DNA from: Pseudoxanthobacter soli DSM 19599
GTDB lineage: Bacteria > Pseudomonadota > Alphaproteobacteria > Rhizobiales > Segnochrobactraceae
NCBI RefSeq assembly: GCF_900148505.1
Contig: NZ_FRXO01000002.1
Coordinates: 62,001-126,000, forward strand
DNA: 64,000 bases
Direction: 5' to 3'
The notes beneath the pieces were generated by a model. The model worked only from the letters and a program-made list of their open reading frames with translations. It made no database searches and was not told the DNA's origin. Positions 48,938 to 57,780 of this stretch are shown here, one piece after another (positions within the stretch are counted from its first letter, which is position 1; every line of letters starts with the position of its first letter). A program made the translations under genes and the position numbers.

Positions 48938-48965
48938 GGCGATATATTCTGTCGGATATATCGCC
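48938..48965. promoter_or_regulatory. ModE-type (Mo-box) operator
   Basis: GGCGATATAT and ATATATCGCC form a perfect 10-bp inverted repeat with an 8-nt spacer. The shape matches molybdate-responsive ModE/MopA boxes (CGnTATAT-N-ATATnACG type). It ends 87 bp before modA. ModE-molybdate would repress the mod operon when molybdate is plentiful. No modE gene is in the window. Confidence 0.85.
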
Positions 48966-49052
48966 CGAGCGCCCCACGACGGGGCGTGCCCATCCGCCGG
49001 TCCGCGAGCGCGGGCTTTTCCCGCGATCAACACCCCTGTCCGGAGCCCGCCG

Positions 49053-49895
49053 ATGCCATCCTTCCCTGCCCTCACCGGTCCTGCCCCCGCCTTCCGGGCG
49101 CGCATGGCCCATGCTTTCGGCGCGGCGATGGTCGTGGCGGCCGCGCTTCTCGCTCCGCTTGGCGCGCAGCCCGCGCAGGCGGCGGGCGACACCGTGACCG
49201 TGTTCGCCGCCGCGAGCCTGAAGAACGCGCTCGACGCCATCGGCAAGGACTACGAGGCAGTGACCGGCAACAGCGTGAAGACCTCGCTCGCGGCCTCCTC
49301 CGCGCTCGCCAAGCAGATCGCCGAAGGCGCGCCGGCCGACATCTTCATCTCCGCCGACGTGCCGTGGATGGACTCCGTCGCGGAGAAGGGTCTCCTCAAG
49401 GCGGGCACGCGCGCGGATCTGCTCGGCAACGCCATCGTGCTGGTGGCGCCGAAGACCTTCACCGGGACGGTGGACCTGAAGACGGGCATCGACATCGCCG
49501 CGCTTCTCGGCGACGGCCGGCTGGCGATGGCGGACGTGAACGCGGTGCCGGCGGGCAAGTACGGCAAGGCCTCGCTGACGGCGCTCGGTGCGTGGGACGG
49601 GGTGAAGGACCGGCTGGTGCAGGGCGAGAACGTGCGCGCGACGCTCGCCTTCGTCGCCCGCGGCGAAGCGCCGCTCGGCATCGTCTATGCGACCGATGCC
49701 GCGGCCGAGCCCGGCGTGAAGATCGTCGCCACCTTTCCCGCCGACAGCCATCCGCCGATCATTTATCCTGCCGCGATCCTGAAGGACGCACAGGGCAAGG
49801 CGACGGAAGGCTTCTTCGCCTATCTCCAGTCGGCCGAGGCGGCCAGGCGGTTCGAGGAACAGGGCTTCGTGGTGCTGAAGCAGCCGACGCAATAG
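49053..49895 (+). CDS. modA: Molybdate ABC transporter substrate-binding protein
   Basis: 280 residues with a signal peptide (AAMVVAAALLAPLGAQPAQA). The mature start DTVTVFAAASLKNALDAI and SLAASSALAKQIAEGAPADIFISAD are the ModA anion-binding segments (Ser in FAAAS and ASSALA). AMADVNAVPAGKYGK and GIVYATDA complete the site. It captures molybdate or tungstate in the periplasm. ATG 49053 follows CCGGAG. A ModE-type palindrome lies upstream and modB follows after 88 bp. Confidence 0.95.
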   Translation: MPSFPALTGPAPAFRARMAHAFGAAMVVAAALLAPLGAQPAQAAGDTVTVFAAASLKNALDAIGKDYEAVTGNSVKTSLAASSALAKQIAEGAPADIFISADVPWMDSVAEKGLLKAGTRADLLGNAIVLVAPKTFTGTVDLKTGIDIAALLGDGRLAMADVNAVPAGKYGKASLTALGAWDGVKDRLVQGENVRATLAFVARGEAPLGIVYATDAAAEPGVKIVATFPADSHPPIIYPAAILKDAQGKATEGFFAYLQSAEAARRFEEQGFVVLKQPTQ

Positions 49896-49983
49896 GCGGC
49901 GAGCGGACGGACGGGATCGGACGCAGACGGGGGGACGGCGTGAGCGTTGACGGGCCGGAAAGCCGGGGTCTCCGGGGGCGGAC

Positions 49984-50694
49984 ATGCTAGAGGGCGCGGC
50001 CGGCTTTTTGACACCGGACGAATGGAGCGCGCTCCATCTCAGCCTCAAGGTCTCGCTGTGGGCCACCGCCGCCAGCCTGCCGTTCGGCATCGCGGCGGCG
50101 TGGCTCGTCGCGCGCGTGCGGTTTCCCGGCCGGATGCTGGTGGACGGCCTGATCCACATGCCGCTGATCCTGCCGCCGGTCGTCACCGGCTATCTGCTGC
50201 TCGTGACGTTCGGCCGGCGCGGACCCGTCGGCGCCTTCCTCGCGGAGCATTTCGGGCTGGTGTTCTCGTTTCGCTGGACCGGGGCCGCGCTCGCCTGCGC
50301 GGTGATGGGCTTCCCGCTGATGGTGCGCGCCATCCGGCTTTCGCTGGAAGCGGTCGATGCGCGGCTTGAGGAAGCCGCCTCGACCCTCGGTGCCGCCCCG
50401 GCGGCGGTGTTCGCCACCGTGACGCTGCCGCTGATGGCACCCGGCATCCTCACCGGCATGGTGCTGGCCTTCGCCCGCTCCATGGGCGAGTTCGGCGCGA
50501 CCGTCACCTTCGTCGGCAACATCCCCGGCGAAACCCAGACGCTGCCGACCGCGATCTATTCCTTCACCCAGGTGCCGGGCGGAGACGCGGCAGCGCTGCG
50601 GCTGACGCTGATCTCGGTCGCCGTTTCGTTCGCGGCGCTGATGCTGTCCGAACTCCTCGCCCGTCGCGCGCGGCGACGGCTCGGTCTCGGGTAG
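49984..50694 (+). CDS. modB: Molybdate ABC transporter permease
   Basis: 236 residues with about six helices. The EAA loop for contact with the ATPase is EEAASTLGAAPAAVFATVTL, and FARSMGEFGATVTFVGNIPG is the ModB signature. The first residues MLEGAAGFLTPDEWSALHLS are standard. It forms the channel for molybdate. The gene for its ATPase ModC is not next to it: a 3.4-kb autotransporter gene intervenes. Confidence 0.95.
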   Translation: MLEGAAGFLTPDEWSALHLSLKVSLWATAASLPFGIAAAWLVARVRFPGRMLVDGLIHMPLILPPVVTGYLLLVTFGRRGPVGAFLAEHFGLVFSFRWTGAALACAVMGFPLMVRAIRLSLEAVDARLEEAASTLGAAPAAVFATVTLPLMAPGILTGMVLAFARSMGEFGATVTFVGNIPGETQTLPTAIYSFTQVPGGDAAALRLTLISVAVSFAALMLSELLARRARRRLGLG

Positions 50695-50856
50695 AGGGCG
50701 GATCGGTACGGTATCCCGCGCGAAGTCGGTCAGGAACAGACCATCCGCCTCCGGCTCCACCGGAATTGGGCAACGCAATGGCGTGGTGCGCTTTGCCCGG
50801 CCCGCAGTGACAGCTAAGCTGCCGAGAAATTGGGGTGACGTGTCTCGTCGGGGGAA

Positions 50857-53800
50857 ATGCGTATGCGTCGCGAGAAGATCGAAGCCGGCAAGCGCAGGCG
50901 GGGTCGCGCTTGCCTTCTGTCCGGCACGCTGGCCGGATTCGCGCTGGCTGCCGGCCCGGCGCCCGCGGCTCTGGCGGGCTGGAATCTCTACGACGGCTAT
51001 ACCGAGTCCTACACGATCCCGTTCGTCTCGGGCCCCGTTATGGGCTCCCTTAACTATGCCAACGGATTGACGGGCATGTTCGTCTCCGCCTCGATCAACA
51101 ACTCGGCTCCCGTCACGCTTCAGGTCGACACCGGATCGCAAGGCGTCGTCATCCCGCAATATCTGCTGCCGGGGTTCACCCAGTCCACCTCCCAGCAGAC
51201 CATTGCCTATTCCACTTCCGGCAACACCGCCGTGGGAACCTGGACGGTCGCCACCATCGCCTTCCCCGGCAGTTTCGATGCCGCCGGCAATGTCGCGACG
51301 GCGACGCTGCCGATCTTCGTCGCTCAGACCGCGAACGGTTCTATCGACTGCACCAACGCGCAGACGGGGAAGGACTGCTATTTCATGATGGGCGTCGGCT
51401 TCGGCCGGCCGGATAACGGCTGGGGTCCCGACTATCTCCCATCGCTCGAAAACAACGCGCTGCTGCACATCGCCGGGATGGACGAGGGCACCGTGCGTGC
51501 CGGCTACATCCTCACGCCGACCGGCATCCAGGCCGGCCTAACCGCGGCCAACACCAGCGGCGACTACGCCTATCTGAAGCTGAAGCAGGAAAACATCGCC
51601 GGCCAGGAAGGAACCCAGTGGCAGACACCGCCGGGGGTCGTGACCATCACCGATGAGGCGACCAAAAAGAGCACCTCGGTTGGCACGATGATCCTGATGG
51701 ACACCGGCATCTCGCATACGGCGGGCGGGCTGGATGCCAAGTTCAAGAACGACTCGACCTACGTCGTCACCGTCGACATGCTCGGCGGCGTCGGTGTCGT
51801 CGGCTACTCCTTCAAGGGCACCGGATACGCGCTCAAGGGCTACGATTATCTGTGCCAGAGCGATTGCGGCTTCACGCCCTGGTATGCGGCCGGCATGACG
51901 GACTCCGGCAGCGGCGACCTGTTCAATGTCGGCGTCCACTCGATGGCCGGCTTCAACTATCTGTTCGATGCGGCCGGAGGTTATCTGGGGCTCGAAGCCA
52001 ACGGCAACGCCTCTGGCGGCTACCTGAACCCGACCCTCGTCACCCAGGACAAGATCAGCTTCGACACGCCGTTCTATACCAACCTGCCGATCTACGTTTA
52101 TGGCGACACCACCATGACGGCGAGCAGCACGGCGACCTTCGACGGCATCGTCGAGGGACTGGCCGGCCTCACCCTCGCCGGCGGCGCATTCACGCTTGCC
52201 GGCGGTGCGGACCTGCCGAACGGCCTGTCCGTGACAGGCGGTTCCGCCCTCTTGCAGGGCACCGTGCTGGCGCCGATCACCACGACGGGGAGCGGCTCGG
52301 TCACCAATGCGGCGACCCTGGTCGGCAACGTGGCAAACGGCGGCACCTTCCGGAACAACGCCTCCGTCAAAGGCAACATCGTCAACACCGGCACGCTGAC
52401 GAACACCGGCGTCATCGGCGGCAATGTCTCCAACACCGGCAGCTTCGAGAATACGGCTGGCGCGACCGTCGGCGGCAGTGTCGTCAATGGCGGCACCTTC
52501 CAGAACAACGCCTCCGTCACGGGCAACGTCGTCAACACCGGCACGCTGACGAACACCGGCGTCATCGGCGGCGGCGTCTCGAACACCGGCAGCTTCGAGA
52601 ATGCGGCTGGCGCCACCGTCGGCGGCAACCTCGTCAACACCGGAATGCTGTCGAACGATGGCACCATTTCCGGCAGCGTCCAGAGCAACGGCACGCTGGT
52701 CGGCAACGGCACCTATGGCTCGCTCACGGTCTTCGGGTCGGGGGTGGTGTCGCCGGGCCACTCGATCGGCACGATCACGGTCAACGGCGCCGTCGATATC
52801 AAGCCAAACGCGACCTATTTCGTCGAACTCGGCGCGAACGGCGCCAGCGACCAGATTGTCGCGGGCGGAGCGGCGGCGATCGAAGGCGGCACGCTGGTCA
52901 TCACGCCCTATGCCGGCTACACGCCGGGCTTCACGAGCTTCGCCCCGATCACCGCGGCCGGCGGTGTGACCGGTGATTTCGCCACCGTCTCCGCGCCGGC
53001 CTTCGGCAGCCTGACCGCCACCTATCCGTTCCTCGCCGTGATCGCCCGCAGCACCGGCACGGCGCTCCAGGTCGACGTGGTCCGCAGCGACGTGCCGTTC
53101 ACCGCCGCCGCAATCACGCCGAACCAGGCCGCAACGGCGAGCCGTCTCGACGGCCTGACCGAGGCCTCCGCGATGCTCGGCCCCGTGGCGAGCCTCAACC
53201 TCACGACGGTCCCGGCCGCGCTCGACGCCCTCTCCGGCGAGGTCTATGCCAGCGCGGAGAGCGTGCTGATGGACCAGAGCGCTTTCGTGCGCAACGGCGT
53301 GCTCGGGCGGCTGCGGCAGGCGTTCGACGCACCGGGCGCAAGTGGCGTCGATGCCGCCAGGGCGGCGGCACCGATCAAGGGAGTGCCGTTCACCGTCTGG
53401 GGCGAGGGCTATGCCGGTTGGGGCCAGACCAGCGGCACCGCCAGCATCGCCAGCGACACCCGCTCGATCGGCGGCTTCCTTGCCGGTTTCGACTACGCGC
53501 CCGATGCGGCGTGGAGGATCGGCATCTCCGCCGGCTACAGCCAGAGCACTTTCAAGGTCAATGCACGCTCCTCCTCCGGCGACAGCGACAACTACGATCT
53601 CGCGGTCTACGGCGGCGGAACGCTGGCGAAGCTCGGGCCTGGATCGCTCGCGCTCCGCGCTGGCGCGGCCTATTCCTGGCACGACCTTTCCGCCAACCGT
53701 GCCGTTGCCTTCAGCGGCTTCGCCGACAGCCTGTCCGCCGACTACCAGGGCAATACCGCCCAGGCGTTCGCCGAACTCGGCTATGGCGTCGATTTCGGCC

Positions 53801-54246
53801 GCACGCCGATTGGCGATGCCCGCGTGGAGCCGTTTGCCGGCCTGTCCTACAGCAAGGTCTCGACGGATTCCTTCACCGAGACTGGCGGCCCAGCCGCGCT
53901 TTCGGTCCGCTCGGGCACGTTCGACGATACCGCCTCCCAACTCGGCCTGCGCGCCTCGACCAGGCTGCCGGTTGCCGCCAACGGCGCGTATCTCGATCTC
54001 CACGGCATGGTCGGCTGGCAGCACGCCTACAACGACACGACGCCCACCATCGGCGCGGCCTTTGCCGGCACGGGCGCGGCGTTCGCCGTCTCCGGCGCAC
54101 CCATCGCCGACAACAGCCTGCTCGTCGGCGCTGGGTTTGACGCCGTCATCACCGACAATTTCCGCTTCGGCATCTCCTATTCCGGCCAACTCGCTTCCAA
54201 CACGCAGGACAATGCCTTCCAGGGAACCCTCTCGATCCGGTTCTGA
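50857..54246 (+). CDS. Autotransporter with pepsin-like aspartic protease passenger
   Basis: 1129 residues. A signal region (about 1-40, ending PAALAG) leads into a passenger domain of about 350 residues with two aspartic-protease motifs: QVDTGSQGVVI (Asp91) and LMDTGISHTAGG (Asp282). Their 191-residue spacing is close to the 183 of pepsin, and Tyr118 (TIAYSTSGN) could be the flap Tyr. A beta-helix stalk follows (NTGTLTNTGVIGG repeats, about 440-610), then a linker with SPGHSIGTITVNG. The last ~290 residues are an autotransporter beta-barrel (VWGEGYAGWG ... ending GTLSIRF). It should be displayed on, or released from, the outer membrane. ATG 50863 fits GGGGGA better than 50857. It interrupts modB-modC. 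Confidence 0.85.
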   Translation: MRMRREKIEAGKRRRGRACLLSGTLAGFALAAGPAPAALAGWNLYDGYTESYTIPFVSGPVMGSLNYANGLTGMFVSASINNSAPVTLQVDTGSQGVVIPQYLLPGFTQSTSQQTIAYSTSGNTAVGTWTVATIAFPGSFDAAGNVATATLPIFVAQTANGSIDCTNAQTGKDCYFMMGVGFGRPDNGWGPDYLPSLENNALLHIAGMDEGTVRAGYILTPTGIQAGLTAANTSGDYAYLKLKQENIAGQEGTQWQTPPGVVTITDEATKKSTSVGTMILMDTGISHTAGGLDAKFKNDSTYVVTVDMLGGVGVVGYSFKGTGYALKGYDYLCQSDCGFTPWYAAGMTDSGSGDLFNVGVHSMAGFNYLFDAAGGYLGLEANGNASGGYLNPTLVTQDKISFDTPFYTNLPIYVYGDTTMTASSTATFDGIVEGLAGLTLAGGAFTLAGGADLPNGLSVTGGSALLQGTVLAPITTTGSGSVTNAATLVGNVANGGTFRNNASVKGNIVNTGTLTNTGVIGGNVSNTGSFENTAGATVGGSVVNGGTFQNNASVTGNVVNTGTLTNTGVIGGGVSNTGSFENAAGATVGGNLVNTGMLSNDGTISGSVQSNGTLVGNGTYGSLTVFGSGVVSPGHSIGTITVNGAVDIKPNATYFVELGANGASDQIVAGGAAAIEGGTLVITPYAGYTPGFTSFAPITAAGGVTGDFATVSAPAFGSLTATYPFLAVIARSTGTALQVDVVRSDVPFTAAAITPNQAATASRLDGLTEASAMLGPVASLNLTTVPAALDALSGEVYASAESVLMDQSAFVRNGVLGRLRQAFDAPGASGVDAARAAAPIKGVPFTVWGEGYAGWGQTSGTASIASDTRSIGGFLAGFDYAPDAAWRIGISAGYSQSTFKVNARSSSGDSDNYDLAVYGGGTLAKLGPGSLALRAGAAYSWHDLSANRAVAFSGFADSLSADYQGNTAQAFAELGYGVDFGRTPIGDARVEPFAGLSYSKVSTDSFTETGGPAALSVRSGTFDDTASQLGLRASTRLPVAANGAYLDLHGMVGWQHAYNDTTPTIGAAFAGTGAAFAVSGAPIADNSLLVGAGFDAVITDNFRFGISYSGQLASNTQDNAFQGTLSIRF
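52339..52638 (+). repeat. Two 150-bp tandem repeats in the autotransporter stalk
   Basis: Bases 52339-52488 and 52489-52638 are near-identical (about 90 % by eye) and encode two 50-residue units built of shorter N-T-G / N-N-A-S beta-helix turns. Recent tandem duplication is likely. Confidence 0.85.
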
Positions 54247-54294
54247 ACCCGGCGCTTGCGCAGACGATCGCCCGCCGCGGAGGAAGCCACCGCG

Positions 54295-55380
54295 ATGAGC
54301 ATCGAACTTGCCGTGCGCCATCGCCAGGGGACGTTCACGCTGGATGCCGCGGTCTCGACCGACGCGCGGCTCGTGGCGCTGTTCGGGCGGTCGGGCTCGG
54401 GCAAGACCACGCTCGTCAAGGCTGTCGCCGGACTGATCCGGCCGGACGAAGGCCGCATCGCCATCGACGGCGAGGTGCTGGTCGACACGAATGCCCGCGT
54501 GTTCGTGCCGCCCCATCGCCGCAGGATCGGCATGGTGTTCCAGGATGCGCGGCTGTTCCCGCATCTCGACGTCCGCCGCAATCTGACCTACGGGCGGATG
54601 TTCTCGCCGCGGGCGGCGCGGCGGACACGGCTCGACGACGTGGTCGACCTGCTCGGCATCGGCCATCTGCTCGGGCGACGGCCGGAGGCGCTCTCCGGCG
54701 GCGAGAAGAGCCGCGTCGCCATCGGCCGGGCGCTGATGTCGGACCCGCGCATCCTGCTGATGGACGAGCCGTTCGCCTCGCTCGACGAGGCGCGGCGGCA
54801 GGAGATCATGCCCTATGTGGAGCGGCTAAGGGACGAAGGCCGCGTGCCGATCCTCTATGTCAGCCACGCAGTCGGCGAGGTGGTGCGGCTCGCCTCGGTC
54901 GTGGTGGCGCTCGCCGACGGCAAGGTGACGGCGGCGGGGCCGACCGACGCGGTGCTGAGCCGCCTCGGCGCCGCGGCGGCGACGAGCCCGTCCGATCCCG
55001 GAACCGTGCTCGCCGGAACCGTGGCCGCCCACGACGAAGCCGAAAGCCTCTGCGAGATCGCCACCCCGGCGGGCCGCGTGATGGTGCCGTTTCTGCCGCT
55101 GCCCATCGGCGCGCCGGTCAGGCTGCACATTCCCGCCCGCGACGTGATGCTGGCCGTGGAACCGCCCCGGGGCATCAGCGCCCTCAACGTTCTGCCCGGC
55201 GTGATCTCGCGACTCGATCCGGATGGCGGGGCGTTCGACGTCGCCGTGCGCTGCGGCGAGGCGACCATCATGGCCCGCGTCACCCGGCGCTCCGTGGTCG
55301 CGCTCGGCCTCGAACCCGGCCGGCCTGTCCACGCGCTCGTCAAGGCCGTCGCGCTGCATCCGGCCGGAAGCGGGTTGTGA
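54295..55380 (+). CDS. modC: Molybdate ABC transporter ATP-binding protein
   Basis: 361 residues. Walker A is GRSGSGKTT, the Q-loop is in GMVFQDARLFPHL, the signature is LSGGEKSRVAIGRAL, Walker B is ILLMDEPFASLD, and the switch His is in YVSHAVGEV. The C-terminal ~130 residues are a Mop/TOBE molybdate-binding domain (GVISRLDPDGGAFDVAVRCG). It powers ModAB import. GGAGGAAGCC precedes ATG 54295, which lies 48 bp after the autotransporter stop, so both are probably co-transcribed. Confidence 0.95.
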   Translation: MSIELAVRHRQGTFTLDAAVSTDARLVALFGRSGSGKTTLVKAVAGLIRPDEGRIAIDGEVLVDTNARVFVPPHRRRIGMVFQDARLFPHLDVRRNLTYGRMFSPRAARRTRLDDVVDLLGIGHLLGRRPEALSGGEKSRVAIGRALMSDPRILLMDEPFASLDEARRQEIMPYVERLRDEGRVPILYVSHAVGEVVRLASVVVALADGKVTAAGPTDAVLSRLGAAAATSPSDPGTVLAGTVAAHDEAESLCEIATPAGRVMVPFLPLPIGAPVRLHIPARDVMLAVEPPRGISALNVLPGVISRLDPDGGAFDVAVRCGEATIMARVTRRSVVALGLEPGRPVHALVKAVALHPAGSGL

Positions 55381-55419
55381 CAGCACGCGCGCTTTCCGGT
55401 TCTTCAGATCGCTTCGATC

Positions 55420-56724
55420 TCACCCGGGCGGGTTCTCGACCCGCGCGATGAGGGCCGCCTTGTCGAGGGTGAAGTCGGAGGCGATCCAGGCGGATTTCAG
55501 CGCGGCAAGCCGCTCGCCCATGCCGCGGCCGGGCGGGATGCCGAGCGCGGCGAGATCGGCGCCGGAAACCGGAAAGGACGGCGCCTGCCAGCCACGTGCG
55601 ACCGCCAGCAGCGCCGCGAGGTGTCCGGCATCGGCGTCGCAACCGCAATCGGCAGCGGCGAGCAGGAGGGCGCCTTCCGCCGCATCCGCGCCGAAGCCGT
55701 GGACGAGGCGGCGTACTGCGGCGGAGTCGACCGGCCCGAGGCCCGCTTTGCGGGCGCCGAGGGCGACCTGCGCACCGACGAGCGCGGCCATGGCGCCGCG
55801 GAGCGCATTGGCGAGCTTCAGGCGGTCGGCGAGGCGGTCGACATCCTCTGCCACGAGGACGCCCAGGGCGACGAAACCCAGCGCGGGCGGCAGGCGCCGC
55901 GCCGCCGAGCGGGCGGGCACGAGGGCGGAGACGCGCGCGAACCGCGCCGGCAGGCCGATGCCGCCGAGCACCCGGCCAAGCAGACCGGTTTCCGACAAAG
56001 CCGGCATCACCGTCGCGGCCGAGCAGGCGGTGACGAGCTTCGTCATCTCCGCGGCGATGCGCTCGGCCGAGAGACGGCGGAGGCCGGCGCGGCCGCGGAC
56101 CGCGGCGGCGAGACCGTCGCCGTCGGGTTCGCCCCGGCCGTAGCGGGCGCAGAAGCGGAAGAAGCGCAGGATGCGCAGATAATCCTCGGCGATCCGTCGG
56201 TCGGGATCGCCGATGAACCGCACCCGGCGCGCGAGGCAGTCGCCGTAGCCGCCGACGGGATCGAACAGCGTGCCGCCGGCATCGACATAGAGCGCGTTCA
56301 TGGTGAAGTCGCGCCGCCGGGCATCGACGTCCCAGTCGCGGCCGAAGGCCACTTCAGCGCGCCGGCCGTCGGTCGCCACGTCGCGGCGCAGGGTGGTGAC
56401 CTCGAACGGCCGGCCGCCCGCGACGACCGTCACGGTGCCGTGCTCGACGCCGGTCGGTACCGCTTTGAAGCCGGCGGCACGGGCCCGGCGCATCACCTCC
56501 TCCGGCAGGGCGGTGGTAGCGATATCGATGTCCTCCACCGGCTCGCCGATGAGCGCATTCCTGACCGCGCCGCCGACGATGCGGGCTTCCTCGCCATCGG
56601 CCCCGAGGGTGGCGAGCAGGCGCTGGGTCGCCGGATCGGCAAGCCACGGCGCGTCGCCGAGCGACGGCGGGCCGCCCGGCGCAACCGGGCTCATTCCAGC
56701 CGGGTTCACGCCAGCCGGGTTCAT
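55420..56724 (-). CDS. cca: CCA tRNA nucleotidyltransferase family protein
   Basis: 434 residues. The nucleotidyltransferase head has IVGGAVRNALIGEPVEDIDIATTA (GG then DxD metal site), the tRNA-type motif RDFTMNALYVD and GDPDRRIAEDYLRILRFFRF. The C-terminal half is helical. It adds or repairs the 3' CCA end of tRNAs; a poly(A) polymerase role is possible because the families are similar. ATG 56724 overlaps the upstream stop (ATGA), which decides the start. The first ten codons repeat NPAG. It is the last gene of a minus-strand operon. Confidence 0.93.
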   Translation of the reverse strand: MNPAGVNPAGMSPVAPGGPPSLGDAPWLADPATQRLLATLGADGEEARIVGGAVRNALIGEPVEDIDIATTALPEEVMRRARAAGFKAVPTGVEHGTVTVVAGGRPFEVTTLRRDVATDGRRAEVAFGRDWDVDARRRDFTMNALYVDAGGTLFDPVGGYGDCLARRVRFIGDPDRRIAEDYLRILRFFRFCARYGRGEPDGDGLAAAVRGRAGLRRLSAERIAAEMTKLVTACSAATVMPALSETGLLGRVLGGIGLPARFARVSALVPARSAARRLPPALGFVALGVLVAEDVDRLADRLKLANALRGAMAALVGAQVALGARKAGLGPVDSAAVRRLVHGFGADAAEGALLLAAADCGCDADAGHLAALLAVARGWQAPSFPVSGADLAALGIPPGRGMGERLAALKSAWIASDFTLDKAALIARVENPPG

Positions 56725-56978
56725 TCGATGTGTCCGGGCATCAGCACGCCGTCGCGCAGTTCCGCCGGGTGGTAGGTGCCCACCGTGGCCGACTGGTCGA
56801 GGAAGCCGAGCGCGACAAAGCCGCCCGCCATCAGGATCAGCCCCGCCAGCGCGAGCGCGGCGAGCGGATGCCAGTTGTCGGGCGCGGGCATCGACCGCCG
56901 GCTCCACACGAGATAGAGCGCGTAGAGCGCGAACGGCGCCAGGAACAGGGCGGCCTGGATGAGGACGAGCCGGGCCAT
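56721..56978 (-). CDS. DUF6111 family small membrane protein
   Basis: 85 residues with two helices (LIQAALFLAPFALYALYLVW and AALALAGLILMAGGFVALGF) and a polar C-terminal segment ATVGTYHPAELRDGVLMPGH. This short alphaproteobacterial family is regularly found between a CoA pyrophosphatase and the CCA enzyme. Function unknown. Its start overlaps the upstream stop at 56978 and its stop overlaps the next ATG, so translation of the three genes is coupled. Confidence 0.85.
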   Translation of the reverse strand: MARLVLIQAALFLAPFALYALYLVWSRRSMPAPDNWHPLAALALAGLILMAGGFVALGFLDQSATVGTYHPAELRDGVLMPGHIE

Positions 56979-57694
56979 CAGCCGTAGAGCCTGTTGTAGA
57001 GCGCCCGCAGGATGCCGGCGGTGATGCCCCAGATCGTCCGCTCGCCGTAGCTGAGGCTGTAATAGCGCACCGTCAGCCCCCTGAGCACGCGCTGGCCTTC
57101 CGAGAAGCTCGCCTCGCGCATCAAGAACGACAGCGGCACCTCGAACACGTCGGCGACCTCGGCGGCGTTGGGCACGATGCGGTGTTCGGGCCGGACGATG
57201 CCGACGACGGGCACGATGCGGTAGCCGGTGCCCGCGATATAGGGATCGCCGAAGCCGATGGGACGGATCTCGTCGGCGGAGAGGCCGATCTCCTCCCGCG
57301 CCTCGCGGAGCGCCGCCGCGACCGGGCCGACATCGTCCGGATCGATCTTGCCGCCGGGCAGCGAAATCTGGCCGGCATGGCTCTTCAGGTGCGGCGTGCG
57401 CAGCGTGAAGATGACCGTCGCCTCGTCGCCGCGATCGACCACCGGCACCAGCACCGCCGCGTCGCGCAGCTTCGGACGGCCGTCGCCGAAGATCGCGGGA
57501 TTGAAGACGTGGTCGCCGAAATCGGCCGGCCGCTCCAGCACGGGTTCGCCGAGCCCGATCAGACGATCGGGCGCACGGGCGGCGAGCGCCGCGGCCGAGA
57601 ACGCCGGCAGCGGTGCGGCATCGGGCGCGCCGGCTGCGGCCGGGTGAACCCCGCCGTTGGAAGCCATCGCACCGTCCGCGACCTTGTTCAGCAT
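56978..57694 (-). CDS. CoA pyrophosphatase (Nudix hydrolase)
   Basis: 238 residues. The Nudix box reads LPGGKIDPDDVGPVAAALRE and continues AREEIGL, the CoAse-type variant with Asp in place of the first Glu. AAVLVPVVDRGDEATVIFTLRT and HAGQISLPGG precede it. Family members cleave CoA and acyl-CoA to phosphopantetheine and 3',5'-ADP. ATG 57694 (MLNKVADGAM) and ATG 57667 are both possible. It is 86 bp downstream of the DUF1285 gene and couples to DUF6111. Confidence 0.93.
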   Translation of the reverse strand: MLNKVADGAMASNGGVHPAAAGAPDAAPLPAFSAAALAARAPDRLIGLGEPVLERPADFGDHVFNPAIFGDGRPKLRDAAVLVPVVDRGDEATVIFTLRTPHLKSHAGQISLPGGKIDPDDVGPVAAALREAREEIGLSADEIRPIGFGDPYIAGTGYRIVPVVGIVRPEHRIVPNAAEVADVFEVPLSFLMREASFSEGQRVLRGLTVRYYSLSYGERTIWGITAGILRALYNRLYG

Positions 57695-57780
57695 GATGGC
57701 GCGAACTCCACAGATCGATTCACAGATCGATTCGTTGTCACTGCCGGCGGAGGCGCCGCCGGGCCGCCGGTGGCCATCCG

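Noticed and set aside
52339-52638. Regular repeats that could suggest a CRISPR array
   Set aside because: The repeats are 150 bp, contiguous, in frame and without spacers; they encode beta-helix turns.
51538-54666. A 1042-residue open frame antisense to the autotransporter
   Set aside because: High GC at third positions keeps the opposite strand open. The plus-strand frame has a signal peptide, protease motifs and a barrel; the antisense translation is Arg/Ala/Gly/Asp-rich without domains.
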